A stretch of 64,000 bases of DNA from Branchiostoma lanceolatum (lineage: Eukaryota; Chordata; Leptocardii; Amphioxiformes; Branchiostomatidae): contig NC_089738.1 of NCBI RefSeq assembly GCF_035083965.1, positions 17,369,734 through 17,433,733 on the forward strand, given 5' to 3'. Positions 12,101 to 23,200 of the stretch are shown here, piece after piece; the first letter of the stretch is position 1; every line of letters starts with the position of its first letter. The translations under genes and the position numbers were made by a program. The notes below the pieces were generated by a model that was not told the DNA's origin, did not search any database, and saw only the letters and a list, made by a program, of their open reading frames with translations.

Positions 12101-13894
12101 GCTCAAAAAAGTAGTGGCGACAGAGTTTCCCATGACATTGTGCAAATTATCAGAGCAACTTTCTTCCAGAGACACAACAATGAAATTCTATTGGCTGGAC
12201 AGAAGAAACATCTGTCACCAATACTCTTAGACATACCATCAAAGCACCCTTACACAGAGAGATTGAATATCTTGAAGCTTCTGGCTGAAAGCTTTCCCAG
12301 AAACCCCCACTGCTTAGCCCACCTGGGTCGCTTCTATGCCTATGAAAGGTCTGAATTTGAATTGGCAAAAGAAAATGTTGAGAAGGCACTTCAAATATGT
12401 CAGGAAGAATTTTCAAAACATCATCACCATAGCACAAATGATGACTTTCGGGGAAGCCAGGATTTCAATGAAATGGACAGCCCATATGATAATAATCTAC
12501 TACGCATATATAACATGAAAGGGTGTGTCTATCTTGCTGAAATGTCTAAACTTGTTGGTCGCCTTGGTTCAGTTACGACATATGAAAGAAGCATAGACAT
12601 AGAGGCTATGATAACAGAAGCCTTGTCACTGGCTAGGATAGCCTCTGATGCTTTTGTAAAGTGTAGAGAGTACTATCGAAAAGGGTATGAACAGGAAATT
12701 GGATATGTTCCTGACATTCAACTAAGGCTCATACTACTTGAATTTATTCAGAAAAATCACTACGGTGGCTATCGTCAATACATTGGTTCAAAAAATGCAG
12801 ATATCTTCATTGAGGAAGCACTGGGAACAATAGATACCCTTATCTGTGAGTGTCAAGACAAGGTTCCTACACTAACTAATGCATTCTACAATTGTGTAGA
12901 CTGGTTCTATGTCCTCTTCAAAGATGCAGCAAGTGCCATCAATGATTGGCATGACATTTCCACTGTAAGAGGACGCAGGGGAAAAATTGCAGCATATAGA
13001 ATGAAACACTATAAAAAAGATGTGGCTGCAACAAGAAGTGTTCAATATTGGGATGAAGTGAACCAAAAAGCAGATATCGTTGACATCATTGCTCTGCATG
13101 AACAAAATGTTGATGAAGTGTTCGAGCATGGTCTTGACTATAGTATTGAGGCGGACATGAAAGACTGGCTTCTAGCTATAAGGCATGAATTGATTGATGA
13201 ACCGTACTCAGTAGAAGAAGTTTTAAGGCGAGTCAGACAGTGGTATGAGCGTGCAAAGTCATCACATTCCATCTACTACATGTATGTGCTTACAACTATT
13301 CTTGCTCTTGGGATTGGACCATATTCTGGTTCTCGTGAAAGTTTTGCAGAGGTAAATCGATTAAAGCCACAGCTAAAAAATGCTGCTGCAAGGGTCAGTA
13401 GACCAAAGATCTGCAGAGAATGGCTTGGTTCAAGTCAAAAAGGTATCCAGTGTTTAGTTCACTCACATTGCCTTAGTGACTGGGATCACGAAACTCGCTT
13501 TTGGAGGTACAAAGAAAAATATACACTTCTGACCATGAGAACAGGGACCATTCGAAAAGCAGACAATGAAACAATAGGTACCATTGAGATGGACACAGGG
13601 AAAATAAGAGGAATTGATGGTATACTGGTAGTCTTTGTTCCAATTGTGTCTGGATTTTATGGAAGACGTTTTGTGAACACCCGTGTGGAGTTCTTTCTGG
13701 GATTCAGTTTTGCTCATGGATGTGAAGCTTTCAATGTGACAGAGTTGAAAAGATACCAGTGCAGCAACTGTGGTAGTAAAGTTGAAATCTCCATGCTAGG
13801 GAAACAAGTTGTTTACTGTGAGTGTGGGTACCCAGTGACCAGAAGGAATAAAGCTGCTCTGATGTTAGGATCTACAGAGGAAGATGTGGGCTAA
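3107..13894 (+). CDS. SAMD9-like STAND NTPase with RRM-like, Ubl, death, RHIM-like and LOTUS-like N-terminus
   Basis: Eleven exons join in frame: 3107-3221, 3849-3892, 4477-4542, 4773-5197, 5704-5851, 6546-6636, 6874-6960, 7264-7509, 7811-7903, 8770-8892 and 9312-13894, giving about 2006 aa. In order: an RRM-like fold (SVWLANLP and ACAVVTF strands, aa 10-95); a basic region; a ubiquitin-like domain (aa 218-297, ending LQGG); a death domain (aa 326-407); a RHIM-like VIVGTDNSI (about aa 465); a LOTUS-like helix domain (aa 482-560); SAM (about aa 692-758); a SIR2-like region; a P-loop APGGGGSTLAR near aa 1125 without the Walker lysine, as I recall is usual in SAMD9, with a VLVVDD Walker B; TPR-like helices; and a C-terminal OB-like part with a CxxC...CxC zinc motif. 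SAMD9 proteins are antiviral and growth-restricting cytoplasmic sensors in vertebrates (1589 aa in human). The AlbA_2 effector domain that follows SAM there is not visible here. The start is the first ATG of exon 1, and earlier exons cannot be excluded. A short exon-like stretch at 7184-7221 does not keep the frame. Confidence 0.85.
4275..4419 (-). mobile_element. TA-flanked MITE ('CTGTAAATGCAG' family), copy A
   Basis: A degenerate copy inside the third intron of the SAMD9-like gene, reading CTGTAAATGCAGAAATG on the minus strand and containing the GTTCGCGGTGG-type core seen at 18464 and 22874. It is non-coding. Confidence 0.6.
5950..6110 (-). repeat. SINE fragment
   Basis: On the minus strand it has a tRNA-like B-box (GGTTCGAATCC) followed by the shared body AATCTGTGCCCTTGGGAAAAAGGCACTT-type sequence, also seen at 48150 and 34430. 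It is intronic to the SAMD9-like gene. Confidence 0.6.
6171..6353. mobile_element. Harbinger-like MITE with TTA target duplication
   Basis: Inverted ends (CCCCATTCCACTAG and CTAGTGGAATGAGGG) are flanked by TTA at 6168-6170 and 6354-6356. It is 183 bp and non-coding, in an intron. TTA/TAA duplications are typical of PIF/Harbinger elements. Confidence 0.6.
8159..8200. repeat. 21-bp tandem duplication
   Basis: Two adjacent perfect copies of GGGCGCGGTGCAGCTGATTT lie in the ninth intron of the SAMD9-like gene. The surrounding 7990-8700 is not coding in any frame that joins the gene. Confidence 0.8.
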
Positions 13895-13972
13895 CAAATT
13901 TGGCATATTGAAATATGGTATTTTTTTGTCAAAACAGATATAACTTGTAATACAAAACAAAATTGTGAACAA

Positions 13973-13978
13973 AATAAA
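13973..13978 (+). terminator. Poly(A) signal of the SAMD9-like gene
   Basis: AATAAA lies 79 bases after the TAA stop. From here to 15718 I see no gene: AT-rich sequence, and only a 93-codon open frame at 14042 without a recognisable domain. Confidence 0.6.
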
Positions 13979-15720
13979 AGGGCTGGAAAGAGACAAACAT
14001 TTCTAAGAACATGTCAACCATCCAAACACATCACCCATTACATGCAAAATCCTCTGATGCATAAAAAGGAAGAAAAAAACAAGATCTTGCATGGAAGAAT
14101 TTTAAATCTACATGTACTACGCAATGTTCAAGCATTCCAATGCATTGATTTTCAATACAACACACCACAACAAGGCAAATTGATAACAAATGTTTGCCCA
14201 ACCTTTTTCACTTTCAAAGTACCTGCAGACTATTGCCCAATGTACATTTATAGTGTCTGGGTTGATGTAACCAGCAATTACAGAAGTGAATATAGTATAC
14301 AGGCTTACACTGTCATAATTTAACAGTGATTATGTCATTGTTAGGCTGCCAATTCTTTCGGTACCGGTAATCTGTTGTTTTTTTACTAAATGATAACATT
14401 GTAACCTGCTTTATAACCTCGTGCAAACTTAACAACCGAAATAGGGGAAGTGTGCAGTTTCATTAGTCAATTTCTAAAAGTAATTTTGTAGTATTGTATG
14501 ACACTAGCAATGAACTGAGAAGTAATTGAGTCATGTGAGTGTGAAAATATTCTCTTCTTCTAGGTTTTGTTGCTCACATTCTGTACTATTGGTTTCTCAA
14601 TTGACTACTCCATGAATATGTTTTTCACATTTAAAAGGCCAGTCTCCAGTCATAGCTATAAATTACACTTTATGTTTGTAATTACATTTTGTACCGTCCA
14701 ATACCTCTTGTACATGTAAGATTGATGTCATGGAAAAATAGTACCTGGACTTTGGAAAATGCCAGTAAAATGGTGCAGGTAAAAGTGGAATTCATTGTTC
14801 AAATCACCTGTACTTAATTTATTCTGTTCTTATGTTTGAGATTAAACCAAATACTGTATATTGCTGAAATGCCTAGATTATGTCTTTTCATGCAGACAAA
14901 TGTCTGCTTTGACTGATTACTAGTACCACTTAATTTTCAATAGTTTGAAGATAACTTTGTAAGACTAGTGATATGAGGTAACCTATTTTTTACAGCATTG
15001 ACTAAAATAATTTTTTGAAATCCCATTCAAAAATGGCAGTGGCAACAGAGGCAATTTAGGTTTCTTTAAATATGCAAAGTAACTTTAGATACTAAGATAG
15101 GACAGTCCATGACATGTACATCATGGAGTCACAAGTTCCCTCACAGTCACAACTCTATCAAAAGTATTTTCAAAGACCACAACTTCAGGAATACCAAGTA
15201 CAATAACAATTCCTTTATTTTCTTACCACGTACTGTCAGCAGGACTTTTTAAGTCAATATGCAAGTCGTGGTAAGAGACAACCTGCCAGGGGCAAATTAG
15301 ACATCTTTGGATTAGCTTTCTATCAGCAAAAATGCATCATGAATTAGCCCAAACCATTCCCTGCCTTAAATTTAAGTGCTTGATGAAGATTAAGATACAT
15401 CATCATCATCAGTCGATGTTCTTACACACCACCAGGGTTAAGATACGAATATGGAAAATATCTAAGATATCTGAAAGGTTTTCAATTATGCCTGCATACC
15501 TTTGAAGGTCATTATTTCCCAGATGTTATGTTATTCTCAGGAAGAAATCACACATTTGTGTCGCTTACCAAGATACCTGTTCCTCTTAATTAAAAGCTAT
15601 CAAAAAATGAATGTGACTTTCATTGCAGCATCACGTAAAGAAAACTGCAATAAGGAAATTTGTATAAAAAGTAATATGTGAAATGAAAACATTTATCTAC
15701 AAGTACTACTTGTAGTACTA

Positions 15721-16943
15721 AACTACGCACAAAAAGTTCGGAAACTTAACTTTGGTCGATCATATCTCCGTTGTTTCTTGATCAATTTCAATGATTTAAA
15801 TATCATTGAAAAGCTTTTGTAATTGTCTTTCCCATGATACTTAACTTATTATTGTTGTAAATTAATACAATGAGCACCAGACCTGCTTATGCGAGCGAGT
15901 CTCATAAAAAACGTGCCCAAATTACCCTACTAATGTAAAACGCTCAATTCAGTATTTTGTCTTCTGCTGGTAGCAAGTGGCTTTTGTACGAGGGTGATGT
16001 GAAACTTGAACCAACAAAACACATTAATATGAAAGCCAAGGGTAGTCTTCATCCAAAAAAAAATGCGTAAAGGAGCCTCAGTTATGATGAGGGTGGCTTA
16101 ATACTGACTACACAGCCCGGCACATCCTCCTCATGCTTGTGACCAGTTTTGGTACGCGGCCCCTGGCTATTCTTCCACAAGGAGTCGTCGCAGGTCGACC
16201 AGTGTTGTTCTGTTGATCACAACTGCATGCACAGCTCGCCCAAGCTGATCAGTGATCACAGAGTCTGAGACTGTGTTCAATTGTTGTTGAGATCTGGGCT
16301 ACAAGAGGGCCATTCTATCCTCTGTATTCCTGCATAGGTACTGGAGGTGGTCTGAAATGACTCTCACAGACTCATAATCATATTGCAGAGATAAGAATCT
16401 TGGATATGTGACTGGATGGAGAAAGGTGTCTCTATATCGACACATCGAAGTTGCTTAGGATGATTAGCCTGTTTTTTTTTCCGCTGGCAGTTTGCGTTGT
16501 ACTGCCTCACACTATAACACTGACCCCAACAAATAGTCAGTCTATCTGTGTAACAGTCAGCATAGGGTTCTCCTCGCCGCCCCAACACTTTAATTTACCC
16601 ATCCAACAGTCGAAATAAACCTTCTCTTATCTGTAGCTGTGAACATAACATTCCACCACACACTGTTCCATTCACGATTTGGACGACACCACCACTAATG
16701 GGTTTGGCGCTGCGCTATAGGTGTTTGACACTATTATGGAAATTTGGGCACTTTTTTTCTACAACCCACTCGCGTAAGCAGGCCTGGTGCTCGCTCCATT
16801 AGATTGCAATTATAATGAGTAGGGTATCATAGGAAAGGAAATTACACAGGCTTTCTAACGATATATAACACATTGAAATTGATAAAAAAACAATGGAAAT
16901 ATGATCAATCAAAGTAAAGTTTCCAAACTTTTTGTGCGTAGTT
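15721..16943 (-). mobile_element. Tc1-like DNA transposon, decayed
   Basis: Imperfect terminal inverted repeats of about 220 bp start AACTACGCACAAAAAGTT at both ends, and TA duplications sit at 15719-15720 and 16944-16945. On the minus strand, broken pieces of a Tc1 transposase can be read: R-R-G-E-P-Y-A-D-C-Y (about 16540-16575), a decayed P-D-L-N stretch (about 16300), and D-Q-L-G-R-A-V then L-V-E-E (about 16165-16250). They occur in the order of the Tc1 DDE region. Frameshifts and stops make it inactive. Its right end lies on the LAMTOR4 stop codon. Confidence 0.85.
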
Positions 16944-19790
16944 TAGACAGTAATGGGCTCATGGTGCTCATTTGTTCTCTTGCTAACATAAATTTTCTGG
17001 TTGGAAATGGTGACCATGTACATGTGCTCATCATAGATAACTGGAAAATAAAAGAGAGATTGTTATTAGTAAACAAAGTGATAGCTAATATAACTCATTA
17101 CAATAACATCATTAAGATTACAATTCTACACATGCACTTGACTGCAGAAGCAGAATGCTACATGTACATACTGCCTGCTGCAGCATGCTGCTATAGATGC
17201 GTGCACTGAAGCTCAGACATCTTTGTATTTCATAAATTCATTATTTCAAGAAACTGTTTCATACTGTAGAATGCGAATTATTTTATCATCAACTACCATT
17301 AAGGCCACTTTAGGCCACACCATGTTAATTTGTCGGTTCTTGGAATCGCCAGTTTCTCTTTTTCCAATTTGTAAAAAATTCATCACCTTGTACCTGATAA
17401 AATAAAGTCAGGCAGGTTATGTCAAAGTGTCCTCCAATTTGGAATTTCCTCTGTCCAGAAATTGCTAGAGTTTACTAAGTTCCTTATAATCATACCTGAT
17501 AATCGTTTGAATGGTTCCTGTTTGTCTGTGCCAGTCTGTAGTCTGAGTGCCACGTCCACCATCTTCATAATCACTCCTGCTGCGGCCTCATCATTCTCCA
17601 GCTCTCCTGACGACTGGAACAATAATCAGTACAATGTTAGCCTGGTTAGGACAACAAATACTGGAACACAACATTCAGTATTATGTTAGACTGGTTACAG
17701 GACAACACACACATGTTAGCCTGTTAATGATACAGAGGACAACAAACAAACACACACACTGCCACATCATTCTCCAGCTCTGATGACTGAAGCAGTTACA
17801 ATCTAGTATAATGTTAACCATCATCTTAAGTTTTGTCCAAAAAGGATATCTGAAATTTTGGATTTTTTCGTAAATTAATAAAGAATCAGTAACATTAGAG
17901 TCTGGGGAAAAACTGAGCCAAGTTAGTTAGTTACTAGTAGTTCAAGGACTTATGTTAGTCCAAGGAGGTATATAACCTCCTTGGTTAGTCCAGGTGGTTT
18001 CAAGGCAATTTTCAAGAAGATGTCAATTCTGAAAGTTGACAAATAAAAAAAAGTGTAAGATGAGAACTCACAGCCATGACAGCTCCGTCCTCAGTCATGA
18101 CGAGGTACCCGACCTGGTCCGGCACCCGGTCCAGACTCGCGGTGATAGGACTGGTGGTCTGGAATAAAACAAATATGTTTATTATTTTCGTTTTAATATG
18201 ATTATGAAGGTTAGACAATAGACATCCAGGTAAACAATATTAAAAGACAATTCAATCTTAACAACTGGGTAAGATTTGGAGATTACTTCCGGACGTTTCG
18301 AGCGACTTTAATTTGTTTATTTGCTTGTTTGAATTGCACTCCTACGTGTAGTTAGTCATCTCATCATGACATTTCACACAAAATGTACAAGCCGCCTATC
18401 GGGACTACAAGATTAATTTGACCCAATCACAATAGCATATCATTATGCCTATGTAAATAAGTAACTGTAAATGCAGAAATGTTCGCGGTGGTTTTATGTT
18501 AGCGGTTTTCGCGGTGACCGTTTCACCGCAAACTTAGAACCACCCCAAACATTTTTGTCCAATACTGTAGCAGTATGTGACTATAACGCTGCCACAAATT
18601 TAAAACCACCGCGAACATCCAATTTTCGCATTAGCGCTAAGACCCCGTTCATACTAAATCGCGTAAATCGCGAAATCGCGTAAATCGCGATAATGTGGCT
18701 TAGTATGAACGCTCCAAATCGCATTTGAAATCGCCCGAAATCGCTTTCCGCGAAACCACCTCCGGAGGTGGTTTACTCGCGATTTGCCTGCATTGCGACT
18801 TAGTATGAACGCTCGAAATCGCCTTGATGCGCGTTGGGCGCTTTACTTTGCATATTGACCCGGTCATGGGTCAAGGGGTCATCTGCAAATTCAGTCTTTC
18901 CGCTCATTATATGATGTTCATCTACCTCCAGCTTGTTGGAATATTACGCCGAATGCGGCGGAAATATGTCAGAATCGGGCGGCGATTTTGGCGTATGGAA
19001 TGACGAAAACGCATGTACTGATGGCCATCTTCGGGGATGTGGGGATTCAGAAGAAACTCAAGGGATCCCACCGAAACCGGAGCGTGTACGCTGAAGTGGC
19101 GACTGCCTGAGTTGGCCAAATATGCGAAAACATGGAAGTAATGCCGCACTATCAAAGGTAAAAAAACTCAAGATGAAGTACAAGAAGGTCATTGAACACA
19201 ATAGTAAGAGTGTTGACAATCGAATAACGCGTCCGCCGTTGATCAAGCTGTTGGACGCGATTTTACAACTCGCGCTCGTTCGACCCCTGGTGTGAAGGAC
19301 TGCGACTCAGGGCGATTTCGCGATTTGCGCGATTTAGTATGAACGGGGTCTAAAATAAAAACTATGCAAACTTAAATGCATTTACAGTATCCGTGGTGAA
19401 GTGGGGACTTCAAAAAGTTCAGCGTATCGGCACCTTCATTTTTCTTGGAAATTACTGTACTTCCACATTTCTTAAAGTTAATCTTTGCAATTTTATACTT
19501 TGTGACGCGTGACGGTTGAAACTTCGTCAACATTCGATAAAAAACAACACATTCTTACCATTTACGACAAAGACATTCTGCTAAACAATAAATGAGACTG
19601 GATAAGCTGGATATGAAAACGGTCAGTAAATCATTTAGCAACTCTAGAACAATCTTCCTCTGGGGAAAAATATCCTAAGCTTTGCCCCCCTCCCACAAAC
19701 CATAACTAGTGTTCACGTAGAACACGTAGTTTCTGGTTCATTTCCAAACAATGTGGTTGTCATCAATAATCAGCACTGCTTTCTTACCAT
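16943..19790 (-). CDS. LAMTOR4: Ragulator complex subunit LAMTOR4
   Basis: Four coding exons on the minus strand: 19790-19788 (only the ATG, then GTAAGA), 18158-18072, 17613-17496 and 17040-16943, giving 101 aa against 99 in human. The product has the family's L-x-R-V-P-D-Q-V-G-Y-L-V start, S-S-G-E-L-E-N-D-E in the middle, P-F-K-R-L-S, and a V-T-I-S-N-Q-K-I-Y-V end. LAMTOR4 forms a roadblock-fold dimer with LAMTOR5 inside Ragulator, which tethers Rag GTPases and mTORC1 to lysosomes. Every junction keeps the frame. The stop TAA uses TA from the target duplication and the first base of the adjoining transposon. It lies head to head with UVRAG. Confidence 0.93.
17941..17990. repeat. Short inverted repeat in LAMTOR4 intron 2
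   Basis: CCAAGGAGGTATATAACCTCCTTGG is a near-perfect palindrome at about 17960-17984, capable of a hairpin. No function can be assigned. Confidence 0.5.
18464..19389. mobile_element. TA-flanked MITE copy B, split by a nested element
   Basis: Outer ends are ACTGTAAATGCAG at 18464 and GCATTTACAGT at 19389. The core (TTCGCGGTGGTTTTATG, ACTGTAGCAGTATGTGACTA) matches the intact copy at 22874-23087. The outer element is interrupted at 18641-19350 by another transposon. Confidence 0.75.
18641..19350 (+). mobile_element. PIF/Harbinger-like element with a Myb/SANT-like domain remnant
   Basis: Perfect inverted ends (GACCCCGTTCATACTAAATC, continuing CGCG) are flanked by TAA at 18638-18640 and 19351-19353. 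Inside on the plus strand (about 19005-19265), with frameshifts, is a Myb/SANT-like DNA-binding domain: T-H-V-L-M-A-I-F-G-D, then R-N-R-S-V-Y-A-E-V-A, then K-V-K-K-L-K-M-K-Y-K-K-V-I-E-H-N. Such a domain is the second protein of PIF/Harbinger transposons. No transposase is present, so the copy is non-autonomous. Confidence 0.75.
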
Positions 19791-20264
19791 TTTGAGCAGA
19801 CTTTTCCGATCTGTTAGGCAAAGAACAGTCTGTAAGACTCGCACCACGCATGCACACAGCTCAGCTCTGTAGTCACAAGTGCAGTGACCTCGGGGTCAAT
19901 CACAAGATGCATCCGTCACACGCAACTCTCGCCAAACACGAGATTTCGTTTCAGCGACGTTTTCACATGATTCTGCACAGTTTTCTAATCCAATTTTGAC
20001 CTAGATAGATAACAGAAATACATTATTTGACTTTGGTTTAGTTTTATTAGCACCATAACCTTGACAATTGGAGAAAACTGCTCGGATATTTTTCATAATC
20101 TTGCGAGATTTGGCTTCACGCATGCTCACTCCAGCCAACCAAGATGGCGGCGGTGCGATGAAAAAATAGATCGGAAGGAAACAGCGGTCCGATCACGGTT
20201 TTCTCACTAATCCTCGCCGGTTTGCCGAGTTTTCTGGACTCCTCTGGAAGGATATTGATTGAGA
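19791..20264. promoter_or_regulatory. Bidirectional promoter region LAMTOR4/UVRAG
   Basis: The two start codons face away from each other across 474 bp. The segment is locally richer in CpG and contains CAAGATGGCGGC at 20140-20151, the consensus YY1 site that usually lies just downstream of TATA-less starts. No TATA box or CACGTG (CLEAR-type) site was seen. Confidence 0.65.
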
Positions 20265-23200
20265 ATGGCGACGAGGGACGCTAGATACCGTGTCACGCAT
20301 CCAGATCACAGCTTACAGCAGGTAAAATCCGTCGTTTTCTGCAAAGATTCTACCCAGGAAGAGCCGTAAGATTTCCCTTCTTCGATGACAAAATCTTTCC
20401 AGCATTCAGTAATCGATGACATTATGAAGTTAAGGAAACGTTTAAAGGTTGTCATTGAAAGGCACACGACACAAACAAATCTGTTTCAATTGCAGTAAGC
20501 CATATAAGCTGTATGTTTTTATGCTAATTGAATTTGGCCACTCTTGTCTGCCTGACCAAATTAGTCAAGGCTCCACCCCTTTCCATGTCGCGATATTATG
20601 TCAGACCGGATAATGCTTCTGTTTACATTTCATGCTCGGGTATGTTGCTCTAAACTTCACAATGTTGACGCTGTCTTCAGGTTGCAAACCTTTTGTCGTA
20701 CTAATCTGCCCTATATATAGCTACCACCACTGCTAACATTCGATTGTTAGAATGTACACAAAATTACCATTGTGGTATGGACACAGACAACATTTACGTG
20801 GCCAGTTTGGTTTAACTACTTGCTCGTATCATTAGGTTTCATTAGCTCAAAGCATAGTCTTTAAATGCAACGCAGTAAAAGATTAGAGCTTGCATTTCCA
20901 CCACTTGCAGTGCCAGATATGCAAAATTACCAGCACTAGTGAAACAGGTGGTTGCCTTTATCTGCAACTGCCGCTTGTTTATCTTTTGGTGGAACAAGCA
21001 TAACATGATTTAAACATATCAGTTGGCAAGTACAGATTGTATTTGATAATGGTTAGGTTTTGGTCAGGAAAAAAAAGACTGCAAACCAGTATCTTTGACC
21101 CACATGTGACATCTATACTGAGTGATGTGAAGGCAAGCTGTACTTCATTATTTCGGAATTTACCTGAAAATCAAAGTCCATTCAGGTCATTCAGTTTCTG
21201 ACAAAAAAAAACTACAAGCCCTATGATACCAGTAGCCTACCTACTACTAGCGGTATCATTTTCTGCAAGAGGTGATTTTATTATTGAATGGCGGATCATG
21301 ACCTTCAATGGCTTCATATTCAAATCAAAGTCCAGGCGGGTCAAAGTCCTAAGCTTATAGTGCAAACGGTTATTTGCACTTTATCTTGAAGTTCAATATC
21401 ATTACATAATCACATACACCTCATTGATTCATTCATTCATTGCTTGATTAATCAATTAGTTGATTGATTGATTGATTGGTTTTGTACAGAGGAGACTGAG
21501 ACACTTGCGGAGTGTGTCAGCCAGGAACATCGTCGCTCCGCCTCAGTCCGACCAGCAGTGGCGGGGATGTCTGTTAGACACATATTTCACCCTGTGCACC
21601 ACCTGCGACCAGGGACCCAACAGTAGAGGTAATGTACCACACTCTTCATCTCCAAGCAGATGTTTGGGAGAGGCTAAATTGTTACCTTTTCGTAGCTTTT
21701 CTGTTTCAAAATGCTTACCGAAATGGGCAGCGAGGACAATTTTGTCTCTTCCAACATCTGCTTGGAAATAACCACACTAGTACTGTCACTTGCAGGGCTT
21801 AAATTTTAAAATCCTTTGTTGTCTCCAAAATCATACTGGTGCTGGTAACATCCAAAATCACCTGTTAACTGGTGCAAAAAGTGGGTCAAGGGTTATTTGA
21901 CAGAGAGCCGTTGTATAACTCTCCTTTTTGCCATGACTGAAGTTTAATTTTCTGTCCTAAGTTCTAATTATCTTTCTTAAGCAGATTCCAACAATTTTTT
22001 TTCTTAATATGAAAAGGAAATTCTCCAAACAAGTATGGTATATTTAGAGGTTGACATACCTACTAGTAGTAGACCAAGACCTGTCTACTTGTATGTTTGC
22101 TCTGAAACTAAGACTGGCCTCGAGACTTTGTTAACTGTGGGCTGGCCTTTTATCTTTTCACATTCATGTGTAAATACCATAGACATGATGGTTCCTGTCT
22201 TGCTAGCAAAGGTTTCATGATGTTCTTTTCAGACAATGGTAGAATATGGTAACACTGTATTATGTAAACTTTCGAAGTATTTCTGTTTATTAGATAAGCA
22301 GTCCAAGATTATAACTATCCATGAAGGCCACTGTTTGTTTGTTTTTCAGAATTTTATAGAAGTGAAGTTATAAGAAAATCTTTGGTAAGTCAATGCTTTA
22401 TTTACTTCTCTTTGCATTAGCAATTTGCAACATACAATTGCAAATGTTTGTACATCATCATTTCTTTAGAACTTTGAAATTTGCCTTTGAATTTTTTTGG
22501 GGGGGGATTCCGAAATTGTTTTATTGGATATGTTAATAGGCTATAAAGGGGGAAATGAACAGTATTCTTATAAACCCCTTTAATAGATTTCTAAATGGAA
22601 TATAATAATAATCCTTGATTGTGTCGTAATATTGATAATGTGTGATTTCTACTTCAGAATCCCATCTGGAAAAGTTTTGAGCTGAGAAGTCTACAAGATG
22701 GAATCGATACATCCATAACTTGTATCCTTTTTCTTACTGACATTGTGATGTTCTTAATGCCTACTTGCATGTCTCAGTCCTGTATTTTAGGCAAAATGCA
22801 TTTTGCATCAAAAACTCTACTAAACAATGGATTGAGGTCTAGTTTTAAAATGTTTGGCCTCACAATAGATACTACTGTAAATGCAGAAATGTTCGCGGTG
22901 GTTTTATGTTCGCGGTTTTTGCGGCGACCGTCTCACCGCGATACTTAAAACCACCGCGAACATGTTTCTCCAATACTGTAGCAGTATGTGACTATAGCGC
23001 TGCCGCGAACTTAAAATCACCGCGGAAACTCCATTTTCGCCTTAGCGCGAAATGAAAACCACGCGAACTTAAAATACATTTACAGTATATGACCAACTAA
23101 GAGTGCTCTTCAGTACATTTTGAGTCCCTATTTGTTACAGTTTATGAGTCATGCACTCAAGTTCAAATTGAGATACATGTTAAATGTACTTTTATGAGTC

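Noticed and set aside
14042-14323. 93-codon open frame after the SAMD9-like gene
   Set aside because: No recognisable domain, AT-rich, and no splice or promoter support.
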